DNA of 64,000 nucleotides from Hyphomicrobiales bacterium (GTDB lineage: Bacteria > Pseudomonadota > Alphaproteobacteria > Rhizobiales > Xanthobacteraceae). Below are positions 32,635-42,667 of this stretch, piece by piece. Position 1 is the first letter of the stretch. Every line of letters begins with the position of its first letter. The notes beneath the pieces are model-generated. The model was not told the origin of the DNA. It did not search any database and worked only from the letters and a program-made list of their open reading frames with translations. The position numbers and the translations under genes are program-made. The stretch is from assembly GCA_019243195.1 (NCBI GenBank), contig JAFAUQ010000044.1, positions 1 to 64,000 of the forward strand. The letters are read 5' to 3'.

Positions 32635-33165
32635 TCACTTCCCGCGCGTAAACGTCACGAATCCGTCAGCGTTGGGCATGCGTACCTTCGGCAGCGTGCG
32701 GGCGTCGATGGTTTCATTCTCCTCGATGATGCCGTTGAGGTGCAGCAGATAGGCCACGACCGCATATACTTCATCATTGCTCAGAGACTTCGACTCGTTG
32801 AGCGGCATCGCGCGACGTACATAGTCGAACAGCGTCGTCGCGTAAGGCCAGAAGCTCCCGATGGTCTTGACCGGCGCCTGGTCGCCCGCAAGCGTTCCGC
32901 GCCCGCCGACGAGCTGATCGTTCGGTTTGCCGGCGCCCTTTTCGCCGTGACAGGCGACGCATTTTGCGATGAAAACGGCCTCGCCCTGGCGCGGCGTGCC
33001 GCTGCCGGCCGGCAGCCCGGCGCCGTCCGGGCCGATGCTGATGTCCCACGGCGCGAGTTCTTCGGGCGTCGCCACGCGGCCCAGATTCGGACTCTCCGCG
33101 CATCCGACACTGCAAACAGTGCCCAGCGCCAGAGCGAGCGCGATCGAACGGCTAGGCGTATACAT
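32635..33165 (-). CDS. Cytochrome c, SoxD/SorB-like sulfite dehydrogenase subunit
   Basis: CVACHGEKGAGKPNDQLVGGRGTLAGDQAPVKTIGSFWPYATTLFDYVRRAMP. Confidence 0.8.
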   Translation of the reverse strand: MYTPSRSIALALALGTVCSVGCAESPNLGRVATPEELAPWDISIGPDGAGLPAGSGTPRQGEAVFIAKCVACHGEKGAGKPNDQLVGGRGTLAGDQAPVKTIGSFWPYATTLFDYVRRAMPLNESKSLSNDEVYAVVAYLLHLNGIIEENETIDARTLPKVRMPNADGFVTFTRGK

Positions 33166-34423
33166 GCTTGATTTCCCCGCTCTCGTCGACGCCCCAGCTG
33201 TTGATGCCGTTGAAATGGTAGATCGTTTTGCCGCCGCGCTTGGCAATCAGCTCGGCCCGGGTCGGCTGCACGTAACCGGTCTCATCAGTCGCGCGGCTTT
33301 GCAGCACGGCAGGCCCGCCGTTCCAGCGCCAGGGCATGCGGAACCGCGTGAGCGCCATCGGCAAGACGGGCTGCTGCAGCGCTGCCGGCGCCCACGTCTT
33401 GCCGCCGTCGGCCGAAACATCGACCTGGGCGATCTTTCCGTATCCCGACCAGGCCAGCCCGGAAATCTCGTAAAGGCCCGGCCCTTTCATCGTCAGCCCC
33501 GGCGAGGGCTGCGTGATCAGCGACTTGGCTTCGATAGGAAAAACAAATTGCAGCGATTTCCCGTCCGGCGTCAGTATCGTGTATTTCGAAGTTTCGTCCT
33601 TCGTCATTGTCGGCTCTTCGGTCAGCTTGACGCGCCGAAGCCACTTCACCTGCATGTTGCCTTCGTAGCCGGGCAACAGCAGGCGCAACGGATAACCGTT
33701 CGACGGCCGAACGCGCTCGCCGTTCTGATAGAGCGCAATCAACGCGTCATCCATTGCCTTGACGAGAGGCACGCTGCGGCTCATGCCGGATGCGTCTGCC
33801 CCTTCGGCCAACATCCATTTGGCGCTCGGCTCCATTCCCGCTTCGTCGAGCAAGGTCGAGAGCTTCACGCCGGTCCACTCCGCGCACGACACGAGCCCAT
33901 GCAGTCCCTGGCAATTGAGCTGAGCCGGATCCTTCTGATAAAGCGAGCCGCCGTTTCCCCCGCATTCGATGAAAGCGATGCGCGATTCCATCGGATAGCG
34001 CGCCAGCATTTCCATCGTGAACACCAGCGGCCGCCGTACAAGGCCGTGGATCACGAGACGATGAGCGTCCGGGTCGACGTCGGGAATGCCGCTGTGGCTG
34101 CGCTCGAAATGCAGGCCGTTGGGGGTGATCGTGCCGTTGAGGACATGCAGCGGCGTGCGCGCGGCGCCGGTCCCCGGCGCGTTGGGCGGATTGGTCCACA
34201 CCCGCACGACCTTGTCCTCGAAGCGCGACGGCTGGCCGTAGGGCGTGAAGGGCGAGCCCGGCGTCTTCATCCAGGGTGCGACGCTCAGCGGCTCCGCACC
34301 CGCGGAAGAAGAAGAGAGCGTGCCGGCGGCAAGCCCACCAGCGAGGAAAATTCTGCGGTCGAGGAGGCCGCCGGCCGCGCGGAAATCCTCCGGAGCGATC
34401 GGCGGACGGCGCTTGCGTGTCAT
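33152..34423 (-). CDS. Sulfite dehydrogenase molybdopterin subunit (SoxC-like)
   Basis: DFRAAGGLLDRRIFLAGGLAAGTL, RIAFIECGGNGGSLYQKDPAQLNCQGLHGLVSCAEWTGV. Confidence 0.85.
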   Translation of the reverse strand: MTRKRRPPIAPEDFRAAGGLLDRRIFLAGGLAAGTLSSSSAGAEPLSVAPWMKTPGSPFTPYGQPSRFEDKVVRVWTNPPNAPGTGAARTPLHVLNGTITPNGLHFERSHSGIPDVDPDAHRLVIHGLVRRPLVFTMEMLARYPMESRIAFIECGGNGGSLYQKDPAQLNCQGLHGLVSCAEWTGVKLSTLLDEAGMEPSAKWMLAEGADASGMSRSVPLVKAMDDALIALYQNGERVRPSNGYPLRLLLPGYEGNMQVKWLRRVKLTEEPTMTKDETSKYTILTPDGKSLQFVFPIEAKSLITQPSPGLTMKGPGLYEISGLAWSGYGKIAQVDVSADGGKTWAPAALQQPVLPMALTRFRMPWRWNGGPAVLQSRATDETGYVQPTRAELIAKRGGKTIYHFNGINSWGVDESGEIKHVYA

Positions 34424-34569
34424 GCGTGCTCCCTCACGTTTGTTTTTTGGGTGGGCTAAGGGCGACGGCGCGAAGCGCCCGAGACCGTGCCCACCGCAGT
34501 CGATCAACAAAGAAACGTCCATCGTTGGTGGGCACGCCGTCGCTTCGCTCCGGCTTAGATTAGCCCACC

Positions 34570-35190
34570 CTACAACCTTGACCTCACCGTCGCGGCGATC
34601 TGCTCGGGCGATGATCCCGGCGGCAAAAAGCCGAGATAACGGCCGTCCTTGCCGACCAGATAGATGAAGCCGGTGTGATCGACCGCATAGTCGCCGCCTT
34701 GCGCACTCGGCCTCGCGAAGTAGACCTTATAGGCGAGCGCGACTTTGCGGATGGCGGCATCCGGGCCAGTCAGCGCGACCAGCCGCGGATGGAACGCGGT
34801 GACATAGTCGGCCAGATGCGATGGCGTGTCCCGTTCCGGATCGAGGGTGATGAAGAGCGGTTGCACGGCGTCTCCCGCGGGGCCCAGCATGTCGAGCGCA
34901 AGCGAGAGCGCCTGCAACTCGGTCGGGCAGACGTCGGGACAATGCGTGTACCCGAAGTAGAGCAAACCGAGCTTGCCGCGGAAATCGGCGTCGGTGCGGC
35001 GCCGGCCGGTTTGATCGATGAGATCGAATGGGCCGCCGACGGGCTCGCGCCCCTCGAGCAGAGCCTCGATCAGCGCAGCTGCCGAGGGATTGTCGGCGTC
35101 TTGTGCGCGCGCCGGCGCGAGCGCACCGACGAGCATGCACGCGAGCGCAAGCATCACCGCTCTCACGTCCCAACGGCTAGATCGCATCAT
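34570..35190 (-). CDS. SCO family protein
   Basis: GPFDLIDQTGRRRTDADFRGKLGLLYFGYTHCPDVCPTELQALS. Confidence 0.88.
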   Translation of the reverse strand: MMRSSRWDVRAVMLALACMLVGALAPARAQDADNPSAAALIEALLEGREPVGGPFDLIDQTGRRRTDADFRGKLGLLYFGYTHCPDVCPTELQALSLALDMLGPAGDAVQPLFITLDPERDTPSHLADYVTAFHPRLVALTGPDAAIRKVALAYKVYFARPSAQGGDYAVDHTGFIYLVGKDGRYLGFLPPGSSPEQIAATVRSRL

Positions 35191-37250
35191 TCCACGATGA
35201 TCTGACCGTACATCCAGGGATGCGGGCTGCAGATGTAGTATTGGATCCCCGGCTTGCTGAACGTCACGCTCTTCGACTCGCCTTTGGCCAGCGCGCCGGT
35301 CGTCCACTCGCCTTGCTTGAGCGAGCTTGCGTCGTGCGGGATGTCGCCCACATTGGTGAAGGTCACCGTGGTGCCGGCCTTGATGCGCGTGCGCGCCGGC
35401 CAGTAGCTGTACTCGACGTTCCCGTCGCCGATTTTGATCGCATCGGTTCCGGGAGCAATCGGTCCGACCGGGCCGGCGATTGTCGCGGGCGGCGGCGGCG
35501 CCCACAGCGGCCCGAGTTTTCCGTTCAAGGAGAACACCCAGACGGCATCGCCGTAAGCGCTGCCTTGGAGCTGGTTGCCGCCGGTGCCGATGGCGACGAA
35601 TTCTTCGCCCTCGACCTCATAGACCACGGGCGGCGCGTCGGCGCCGAATCCGGTCTGGAAACGCCACAGCTCCTCCCCCGTCTTGGCGTCGAGCGCCAGG
35701 AAATTGCCGTCCGGCTCGCCGCGGAACACGAGCCCGCCGGCCGTCACGGTCGAGCCGCCGCCACCGCCGAGGCGGTACGGCGTCTTGTGCTGCCAGGCGA
35801 TCTTGTTGGTCCGGCTGTCGATCGCCGTGAAGGTGCCGTTCATCGGCGTTCCGATCGGCGCCGCCTGGGTTCCGCCGACGTAGCGTTTGCCCAGAACGTA
35901 TTTGTCGCCGTAGCGGGTAAATGCGCTCGTGCGCACGGTCCCCGGCACGTAGAAATAGCCGGTGTCGGGACTATACGGCATGGGCGACCAATTGGTGCCG
36001 CCGACGCCCGACGGCTGGATCAGCGTTGGCGTCTCCCAGAACGGCTCGAAGATGCAGCCATAATTCTCGTAGCCGGGCAGCCCTTCGGCACACTGCGGGA
36101 CAATCGCATCTCCGACCGGATACGGCTGAGTTTTCGCCGTTTTCTGCCGCGGCTCCTGCGGGACCGGCCGCTCATCGACCCCGACCAAGGGTTTGCCGTT
36201 GGTGCGATCGAGGATGTAGACCCATCCGGTGCGACCGGCTTCGGCGATGCCTTTGCGCGGCTCGCCGTTGATCACCGTGTCAAACAAAACCACCGGGCTG
36301 GCGGCGTCATAATCCCAGATGTCGTGGTGCACCTGCTGGAAATGCCAGACGTATTCGCCGGTCTTCGCCTTCAAGGCGACGATCGAAGTGCAGAACAGGT
36401 TGTCGCCCTCGCGCATCGAGCCGTCGTAATCCGGGCCGCAATTCCCGACCGCGAAGTAAACGAGCCCGAGTTCCGGATCGAGCGCCGGCGTGTTCCAGAT
36501 GGTCGCCCCGCCGCGCATCGCGTGGTCGGTGCCGGCCGGCCAGGTCTCGCTGCCGATCTCGCCCGGGCCGGGCAGGGTGTACCAGCGCCACTTGATCTCG
36601 CCGGTCTTGGCATCGAGCGCAGTCAACCGGCCGCGCACCCCGAACTCTCCGCCGGTGATGCCGCTGTAGACCAAGCCGTCGTAGTAGAGCGGCGCGCCGG
36701 TGATGCCGTAGCCGTCCTGCCACTTCTCGATGGGGGTCTTCCACGCCACCTTGCCGGTCTTCATGTCGAGGGCCACGACATTGGCGTCCAATTGCCCGAA
36801 GAACAGCAGGCCCTCGCCCATGGCCAGACCGCGATTGACCCAGCCGCAGCACACCGTGGAGATGGCTTGGTCGATGCCCGACCAGTATTCCCACAGGAAC
36901 GCGCCGGTCTTGGCGTCAAGCGCGAACACGTCGTCGTTGCCGGTGATGACGTACATCACGCCGTCTTTGACGAGCGGCGAGGCCTCCAAGGAGTACTTGC
37001 CGCCCAGCCCCGAGCCCTTGAGGCGCGTCATCCACGCGCCCTTGAGCTGCTTGACGTTGGTCTTGTTGATTTGGGTCAGCGTCGAATAGCGCTGATTGCT
37101 CAGATTGCCGCCGTTGGTGACCCAATCCTTGCCGATCGGGCTGCGCAGCAGCCGGTCGATCTCTGGATCGGCCGCCGCGATCGAAGCGAACCCGAGGACC
37201 AGACTGAGTGTCGGCAAAAGCAGGCGTATGCGCCGAAAATAGCGCCGCAT
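35187..37250 (-). CDS. PQQ-dependent alcohol-dehydrogenase family protein with C-terminal cupredoxin-like domain
   Basis: GKDWVTNGGNLSNQRYSTLTQI, AISTVCCGWVNRGLA, C-term TTVTFTNVGDIPHDASS...IQYYICSPHPWMYGQIIV. Confidence 0.85.
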   Translation of the reverse strand: MRRYFRRIRLLLPTLSLVLGFASIAAADPEIDRLLRSPIGKDWVTNGGNLSNQRYSTLTQINKTNVKQLKGAWMTRLKGSGLGGKYSLEASPLVKDGVMYVITGNDDVFALDAKTGAFLWEYWSGIDQAISTVCCGWVNRGLAMGEGLLFFGQLDANVVALDMKTGKVAWKTPIEKWQDGYGITGAPLYYDGLVYSGITGGEFGVRGRLTALDAKTGEIKWRWYTLPGPGEIGSETWPAGTDHAMRGGATIWNTPALDPELGLVYFAVGNCGPDYDGSMREGDNLFCTSIVALKAKTGEYVWHFQQVHHDIWDYDAASPVVLFDTVINGEPRKGIAEAGRTGWVYILDRTNGKPLVGVDERPVPQEPRQKTAKTQPYPVGDAIVPQCAEGLPGYENYGCIFEPFWETPTLIQPSGVGGTNWSPMPYSPDTGYFYVPGTVRTSAFTRYGDKYVLGKRYVGGTQAAPIGTPMNGTFTAIDSRTNKIAWQHKTPYRLGGGGGSTVTAGGLVFRGEPDGNFLALDAKTGEELWRFQTGFGADAPPVVYEVEGEEFVAIGTGGNQLQGSAYGDAVWVFSLNGKLGPLWAPPPPATIAGPVGPIAPGTDAIKIGDGNVEYSYWPARTRIKAGTTVTFTNVGDIPHDASSLKQGEWTTGALAKGESKSVTFSKPGIQYYICSPHPWMYGQIIVE

Positions 37251-37371
37251 GGTGTCGCCTCCCCGTTGTAGCTGGCTTTCGCCAGTTCAAATTTTTAGTA
37301 GTCTAGCGCAAACCGCACCTGACCCCAAGTCTTCATTCGTCAGATCAGCGGCGCAAAGCGAGCATGGGATC

Positions 37372-38739
37372 ATGAAACGGCAACTGCACCTCAACCTCTT
37401 CATCCACGGCCGCGGGCACCACGAGGCGTCGTGGCGCCATTCGGATTCATCGGACCTGCCGCTTACCGACATTCGCTATTACCAGGACTTGGCGCAGCGG
37501 GCTGAGGGCGCGCTGTTCGATTCGATTTTCTTTGCCGATCAGCTGGCGCTGGGCGGTGACGTGACGCAAGCGCCGCGCACGTGGCTCGAGCCGATCACGG
37601 TGCTGGCTGCGCTCGCCGTTTCCACCAGCCGCATCGGGTTGATCGCCACCGCGTCGACCACCTACACCGAACCATTCAATCTCGCGCGGCAGTTCGCCTC
37701 GATCGATCACATCAGCAACGGACGCGCCGCCTGGAACATCGTGACGTCGTGGCTCGCCACCGCAGCGGAAAATTATGGCGGCGAGGGCCAGCTTAGCCAC
37801 GCCCAGCGCTACGCACGCGGCGAGGAATTCATGACCGTGGTCAAGGAGCTGTGGGACAGCTGGGCGGCCGATGCGGTGATCGACGACCGGGCGAGTGGCC
37901 AATATGCGCGCGGCGACCGGATCAGGCCGATCAATCATCGCGGCGAGTTCTACAGCGTGGTCGGGCCGCTCAACATGCCGCGCCCGCCGCAGGGCCGGCC
38001 CGTGCTGGTGCAGGCCGGTTCGTCCGACACCGGCCGCCGTTTCGCGGCGCGGCACGCGGACGCCGTGTTCACCGCGCATATGGCGAAGACAACCGCGCAG
38101 GAGTTCTACGCCGACCTGAAGAAGCTTGCGGCGGAAGAAGGGCGCGATCCCGCGCAGGTGCTTATCCTGCCGGGCTTAAGCCCGATGATCGGCTCGACGG
38201 AGGCCGAGGCGCAACGCCTGGCGCGCGAAGTCAACGAACTGACCGACCCGGTGGTCGGCCGCAAGCGCTTGTCCGGCCGTTTCGGCGGCCACGATTTTGC
38301 GCACCTGCCGCTCGACCGCCCGCTCGTGCCGGAAGATTTCCCCGATCCGAGCACGGTCGAGGCGGCGCGCAGCCGCACCGAGGTGATCATCAACCTGGTG
38401 CGGCGCGACAAGCCGACCCTGCGGCAGCTGCTGGGGTATCTCGCCGGTGCGCGCGGGCATTACGTGATGGCGGGAACGCCGGAGCAGGTCGCCGACCTCA
38501 TCGAGGACTGGTTCACCGATGGCGCCGCCGACGGGTTCAACATGATGCCCCCGGTGCTGCCGGCGCAGTTCGACACGTTTGCCGCCGAGGTGGTCCCGTT
38601 GCTGCAGCGGCGCGGGCTATTCCGTACCGAATACGCCGGGGCGACGCTGCGCGAGCATTACGGCCTGCCGTGGCCGGCGAGCGGGTTCGACGATCCGGCC
38701 CGCAAGGTCGAGCGGCACGAATTTGCCGCCGGTGTGTGA
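37372..38739 (+). CDS. NtaA/DmoA-type FMN-dependent monooxygenase (LLM)
   Basis: LHLNLFIHGRGHHEASWRH, GRAAWNIVTSWLATAAENYG, RPVLVQAGSSDTGRRFAARHADAVF. Confidence 0.88.
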   Translation: MKRQLHLNLFIHGRGHHEASWRHSDSSDLPLTDIRYYQDLAQRAEGALFDSIFFADQLALGGDVTQAPRTWLEPITVLAALAVSTSRIGLIATASTTYTEPFNLARQFASIDHISNGRAAWNIVTSWLATAAENYGGEGQLSHAQRYARGEEFMTVVKELWDSWAADAVIDDRASGQYARGDRIRPINHRGEFYSVVGPLNMPRPPQGRPVLVQAGSSDTGRRFAARHADAVFTAHMAKTTAQEFYADLKKLAAEEGRDPAQVLILPGLSPMIGSTEAEAQRLAREVNELTDPVVGRKRLSGRFGGHDFAHLPLDRPLVPEDFPDPSTVEAARSRTEVIINLVRRDKPTLRQLLGYLAGARGHYVMAGTPEQVADLIEDWFTDGAADGFNMMPPVLPAQFDTFAAEVVPLLQRRGLFRTEYAGATLREHYGLPWPASGFDDPARKVERHEFAAGV

Positions 38740-39065
38740 GCGCGCCGCCGCTCGTATTGATGACCGCGCTATTCGCAAACCACCGCAAACTTCGGCGGTC
38801 AGAAGATCGCGATAGCGAATATTTCGGCGACCAACGCGATTGCAATCGGCCACACAATGATGAGCTCGTCCAGGAGCTGCATGGTTACGCCCTCACGCTA
38901 CGAACGGTTAATGCGACCCGAGGCTCCGATCGGCATCCTGCCGCGAAGGCGATATCGATCAGACAGTTACATGGTAAAGCCGCTTGGTTAGGGATCTGCT
39001 AAAAGTCATGGTTACCAAAGTGCTAAGATATTGTAGCGGACCGGCGGGCGAGGGGGATGTCGCCG

Positions 39066-40094
39066 ATGAAACTCTCGTTGTTCATTGGGGCCGAGCACCG
39101 CCCCGGCGAAGCGACCCAACGCCTTTCGGAGCACGCCGAGCAAGTCCGCTTGGCGCGCCAGCTCGGGTTTGACGGGGTCTCGATCGGAAATCATTTGTCA
39201 TGCGGCGCGACCGCGTGGTTCCCGCCATTCGAGACCCTGATGCGACTGGCCGCCGAAGCCGACGGCATGTCGCTCGGCACCTGCATGCTGATCCTGCCGC
39301 TCTATCAGCCGTTCCACGTGGCTGAGCAGGTGGCGCTTCTCGATGCCGCGAGCGGCGGACGCGCGATCCTTGGCATCGCGCCAGGCTGGCGCAAGCACGA
39401 GTTCGAGGTGATCGGCCTCGATTACCGCGAGCGGATCGGCCGCTACATGGAGGCGGTCGATCTGATCAAACGACTCTTCACCGAGGACAAGGTCACTTTT
39501 GCCGGCAAGCATTTTCGCGCCGTCGGGCTCACGCTGGCGATGCGGTCGACCCGCAAACCCCGGCCGCCGTTATGGCTCGGCGGCAGTGTGGAGAATGCCG
39601 TGAAACGCGCGGCGCAAATCGCCGAACCGATTCTCGGTGATACCTGGGTGGCGTCGTCGCATCTCAAGAGCGACGTCATTATCCGGCAAGCCTCGGTGTT
39701 CAGGGAGGCGCTCGCCGCGCAGGGCAAGCCCATCCCGACGGACTATCCGGTCTTGCGCAACATTGTCGTGGGACCGGATCGGCAAACCGCCATTCGCGAC
39801 GCCGGTCCGGGCATCGCCGAGAGCTACCATATTTTCGGCAACTGGGGCCTGTTCACCGAGGTGGTCGGCGACGCGAAGACGCATCCGGAGTTCGAAGAGC
39901 TTCTCGCCGATCGGTTCATCATCGGCTCACCGGAGGAGTGCGCCGAAGAAATCACCGAGCTGATGCGGGCTACCGGCTGCAACAGGCTCGTCGCCCGCAT
40001 TCAATGGGTCGGCATGGCGCACAGGCACGTGATGCGAACCATCGAACTGCTCGGCGGCCAGGTTGCGCCCCTGGTCCGCAAGGCGATTGCCTGA
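39066..40094 (+). CDS. LLM class flavin-dependent oxidoreductase
   Basis: MKLSLFIGAEHRPG, GRAILGIAPGWRKHEFEVIGLDYRERIGRYMEAVDLIKRLFTEDKVTFAGKHF. Confidence 0.88.
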   Translation: MKLSLFIGAEHRPGEATQRLSEHAEQVRLARQLGFDGVSIGNHLSCGATAWFPPFETLMRLAAEADGMSLGTCMLILPLYQPFHVAEQVALLDAASGGRAILGIAPGWRKHEFEVIGLDYRERIGRYMEAVDLIKRLFTEDKVTFAGKHFRAVGLTLAMRSTRKPRPPLWLGGSVENAVKRAAQIAEPILGDTWVASSHLKSDVIIRQASVFREALAAQGKPIPTDYPVLRNIVVGPDRQTAIRDAGPGIAESYHIFGNWGLFTEVVGDAKTHPEFEELLADRFIIGSPEECAEEITELMRATGCNRLVARIQWVGMAHRHVMRTIELLGGQVAPLVRKAIA

Positions 40095-40098
40095 GCTT

Positions 40099-42039
40099 TC
40101 ACTCCGGCCGGATCATGAAGCCGTCGAAGAACGCCGCAAGCTGCGGGTGCGCGTCGAGCGGGAGAATGTGCGCCACGTATTGGTCCGGCCGCACCACCAC
40201 CATACAACCGGATTCGCGATCGATTCCGCGCATCGTGAAGATGTCGTGGCCGCTTTTCAGATCGGGGCAGAAGATCTTCTCGTAGTCGCGCAGTCCGTAG
40301 CGCCCTTTGTGCGGCAGCAGGAACGCCGGCAGTCCCTCGATATCGACGTCATGGTGACTTTGCTGGCACACCGTTCTCACATCGATGACCGAGTCGATGT
40401 CCGCTCCAGCCGGCGTGTATTTCTTGACCGGCGAGTGGGGTGATTGCGCGAGAAAATCGCACAACGCACGAACGCGCGATTTGGCCGCCGCCGGCGACTC
40501 GCTGCCAGCGAACGCAAAGATGCGCCAGCGGCCCTCCGCCTTGACGACGTGGCCGAGGTGCACCGGTAAGGCGTCGGCGAGGCGGATCACCGGCGCGGAA
40601 TGAAAACGTGTGCCGATAACAAAGCCTTTCGCCAGGTGCTGATGCATCGGTTCGCCGGTGATCAGCGACGGCCCGTAATGCGTCGCCGTTCCCGCCGTAT
40701 AGCGACCGTGCTGGATGAAATAACGCTGGGTCTCGGCGGGATCGAATCCCTTGCCGTCTCCTTTCGACCTGGCTTTTTCCGACGAGGCAAGCAGGGCCGC
40801 CCATTCGCGATCGAACTCGATCAGTTCTTTGGCAACGGCCTGACGTTCCGCCGAGTAGGTATGCAGAAGGTGCGGCGCGCACCGCCGGCGCAGCACGGCG
40901 GCGAGCTTCCAACCCAGGTTGAAGCCGTCCTGCATCGATACGTTCATGCCCTGACCGGCCTTGGGGCTGTGCGTGTGACACGCGTCGCCGGCGATGAACA
41001 CGCGCGGCAAGCGTTTGTCGACTTCCTGTTCGGGAACGTCGTCGAACTTATCGCATAGCCGTTGGCCGATCTCGTAGACCGACCACCAGGGAATTTCCTT
41101 CACGTCGAGGGTATGGGGCCGAAGAATCCGCCGCGCTCCGTCGATCAGATGGTCGGCGGTGATGTTGCGGTCGGAAACCCGCTCGGCGACGCCGAGCTTG
41201 TCGAGCTCGACGTACAGCCGAAACAGATAGCCACCTTCGCGCGGGATGATGAGCATGCTGCCGCCGCCGGCGGACTGTATCAGCGTCTTGTAGCGGACGT
41301 CGGGGAAGTCCGTGACGGCGAGGACGTCCATGACGCCCCACGCGTGATTGGCGGAGTCGCCATGCAGCGCGCGCCCGATGCATTTGCGCACCGTGCTGCG
41401 CGCGCCGTCGCAGCCGACGACATAGCGTGCCCGTACCGTCTCGATCCGCCCTTTGTCCGACCCATCGAGCCGTTCGAGCCTGGCGATCACCCCGGCGTCC
41501 TCGTTTGATGCGGCCGGATTGTCCTCAAGTTCTATGAGGCGGCGCGAATAATGGGGCTCGATACTGGCCGCCGATTTGCGCATTACGTCGAGATAGAAAT
41601 CGTGCACCCGCGCCTGATTGAGAACCACGTGCGGGAATTCCGACAGTCCGTCTTCGACGTCCTGAACGCGCCCGCTGCGCACGATGTTTTTGGGCTCCTT
41701 CTCATCGGGCTTCCAGAATGTCGTCTCGTTGATCCAGCAGGCCTCTTTGAGAACGCGCTCGGCAAAGCCGAAGGCCTCGAACATCTCCATGGTGCGGCAG
41801 GCGATGCCGTCAGCCTGACCGAGGAGCAGCCGCCCGGATTTCTGGTCCACGATGCAGGTCTTGATGTCGGCGAACGCGGAGAGCTGGGACGCCAACGTCA
41901 GCCCGGCCGGACCGCAGCCCACGATCAGGACGTCGACTTCGGTCGGGAGCGGACCTGAAGCACCCGATGCGGGATAACGCTTCGATCTGTCGGCGATCTC
42001 GGGATCGCCCGGTTCGAACCCGTCGAGATGAAATTGCAC
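40099..42039 (-). CDS. FAD-dependent aromatic monooxygenase (phenol 2-monooxygenase-like)
   Basis: EVDVLIVGCGPAGLTLASQLSAF, VFIAGDACHTHSPKAGQGMNVSMQDGFNLGWKLA. Confidence 0.88.
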   Translation of the reverse strand: MQFHLDGFEPGDPEIADRSKRYPASGASGPLPTEVDVLIVGCGPAGLTLASQLSAFADIKTCIVDQKSGRLLLGQADGIACRTMEMFEAFGFAERVLKEACWINETTFWKPDEKEPKNIVRSGRVQDVEDGLSEFPHVVLNQARVHDFYLDVMRKSAASIEPHYSRRLIELEDNPAASNEDAGVIARLERLDGSDKGRIETVRARYVVGCDGARSTVRKCIGRALHGDSANHAWGVMDVLAVTDFPDVRYKTLIQSAGGGSMLIIPREGGYLFRLYVELDKLGVAERVSDRNITADHLIDGARRILRPHTLDVKEIPWWSVYEIGQRLCDKFDDVPEQEVDKRLPRVFIAGDACHTHSPKAGQGMNVSMQDGFNLGWKLAAVLRRRCAPHLLHTYSAERQAVAKELIEFDREWAALLASSEKARSKGDGKGFDPAETQRYFIQHGRYTAGTATHYGPSLITGEPMHQHLAKGFVIGTRFHSAPVIRLADALPVHLGHVVKAEGRWRIFAFAGSESPAAAKSRVRALCDFLAQSPHSPVKKYTPAGADIDSVIDVRTVCQQSHHDVDIEGLPAFLLPHKGRYGLRDYEKIFCPDLKSGHDIFTMRGIDRESGCMVVVRPDQYVAHILPLDAHPQLAAFFDGFMIRPE

Positions 42040-42225
42040 GAGGATCTTCCTCGGATAGGGTCAGACTTCGTCTATGAAGAATCGCCAGCAGAAGCGCAAC
42101 TCCGGCCACAAAAGCGGCGTTGCAAAGGAGCGACGCGATCGTAGCGCGGGTCAGCGGACCTTAGCCGACCCTGCGTCTTTTGCTATCCTATTCGCACGAA
42201 CGGCCGTTCGGCGGAGGAAGTCCCG

Positions 42226-42633
42226 ATGAAGATCAAGCTGCATCACGTGAACCTGTGCACGACTGACGTCCCGGCGATGGACGAATTCTATCGCTCGGTC
42301 CTCGATCTCGAGCCCGAGCCGACGCTCAATGACGTGCGCGACACCGCGCAGGGTTACGCCGGCAGCGTCGCCTTCCTGCACGACGGAGCGACGCAGTTCC
42401 ACCTGGCGCAAAAGGATCTCGCCGTCGGATTTCGCAAGAAGCACGCCGTCAATCCGCTCGAGCGAGGGCATATCGCCTTCCGGACCGACGACATCGCCGC
42501 CTTCAAGAAGCGGCTCGACGAGAAAGGCATCCCCTATTCGGACTACGGCGCGTGGGCAATGAACGGATGGCACCAGATTTTCTTTTACGACCCGGAAGGC
42601 AACATCATCGAGGTGCACCAGGTCGAGGCGTGA
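42226..42633 (+). CDS. VOC family protein
   Basis: KIKLHHVNLCTTDVPAMDEFYRSVLDLEPEPTLND; FYDPEGNIIEVHQVE. Confidence 0.85.
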   Translation: MKIKLHHVNLCTTDVPAMDEFYRSVLDLEPEPTLNDVRDTAQGYAGSVAFLHDGATQFHLAQKDLAVGFRKKHAVNPLERGHIAFRTDDIAAFKKRLDEKGIPYSDYGAWAMNGWHQIFFYDPEGNIIEVHQVEA

Positions 42634-42667
42634 GTCGACGCGCAATACGATCGAACCGGAGAGCGCG

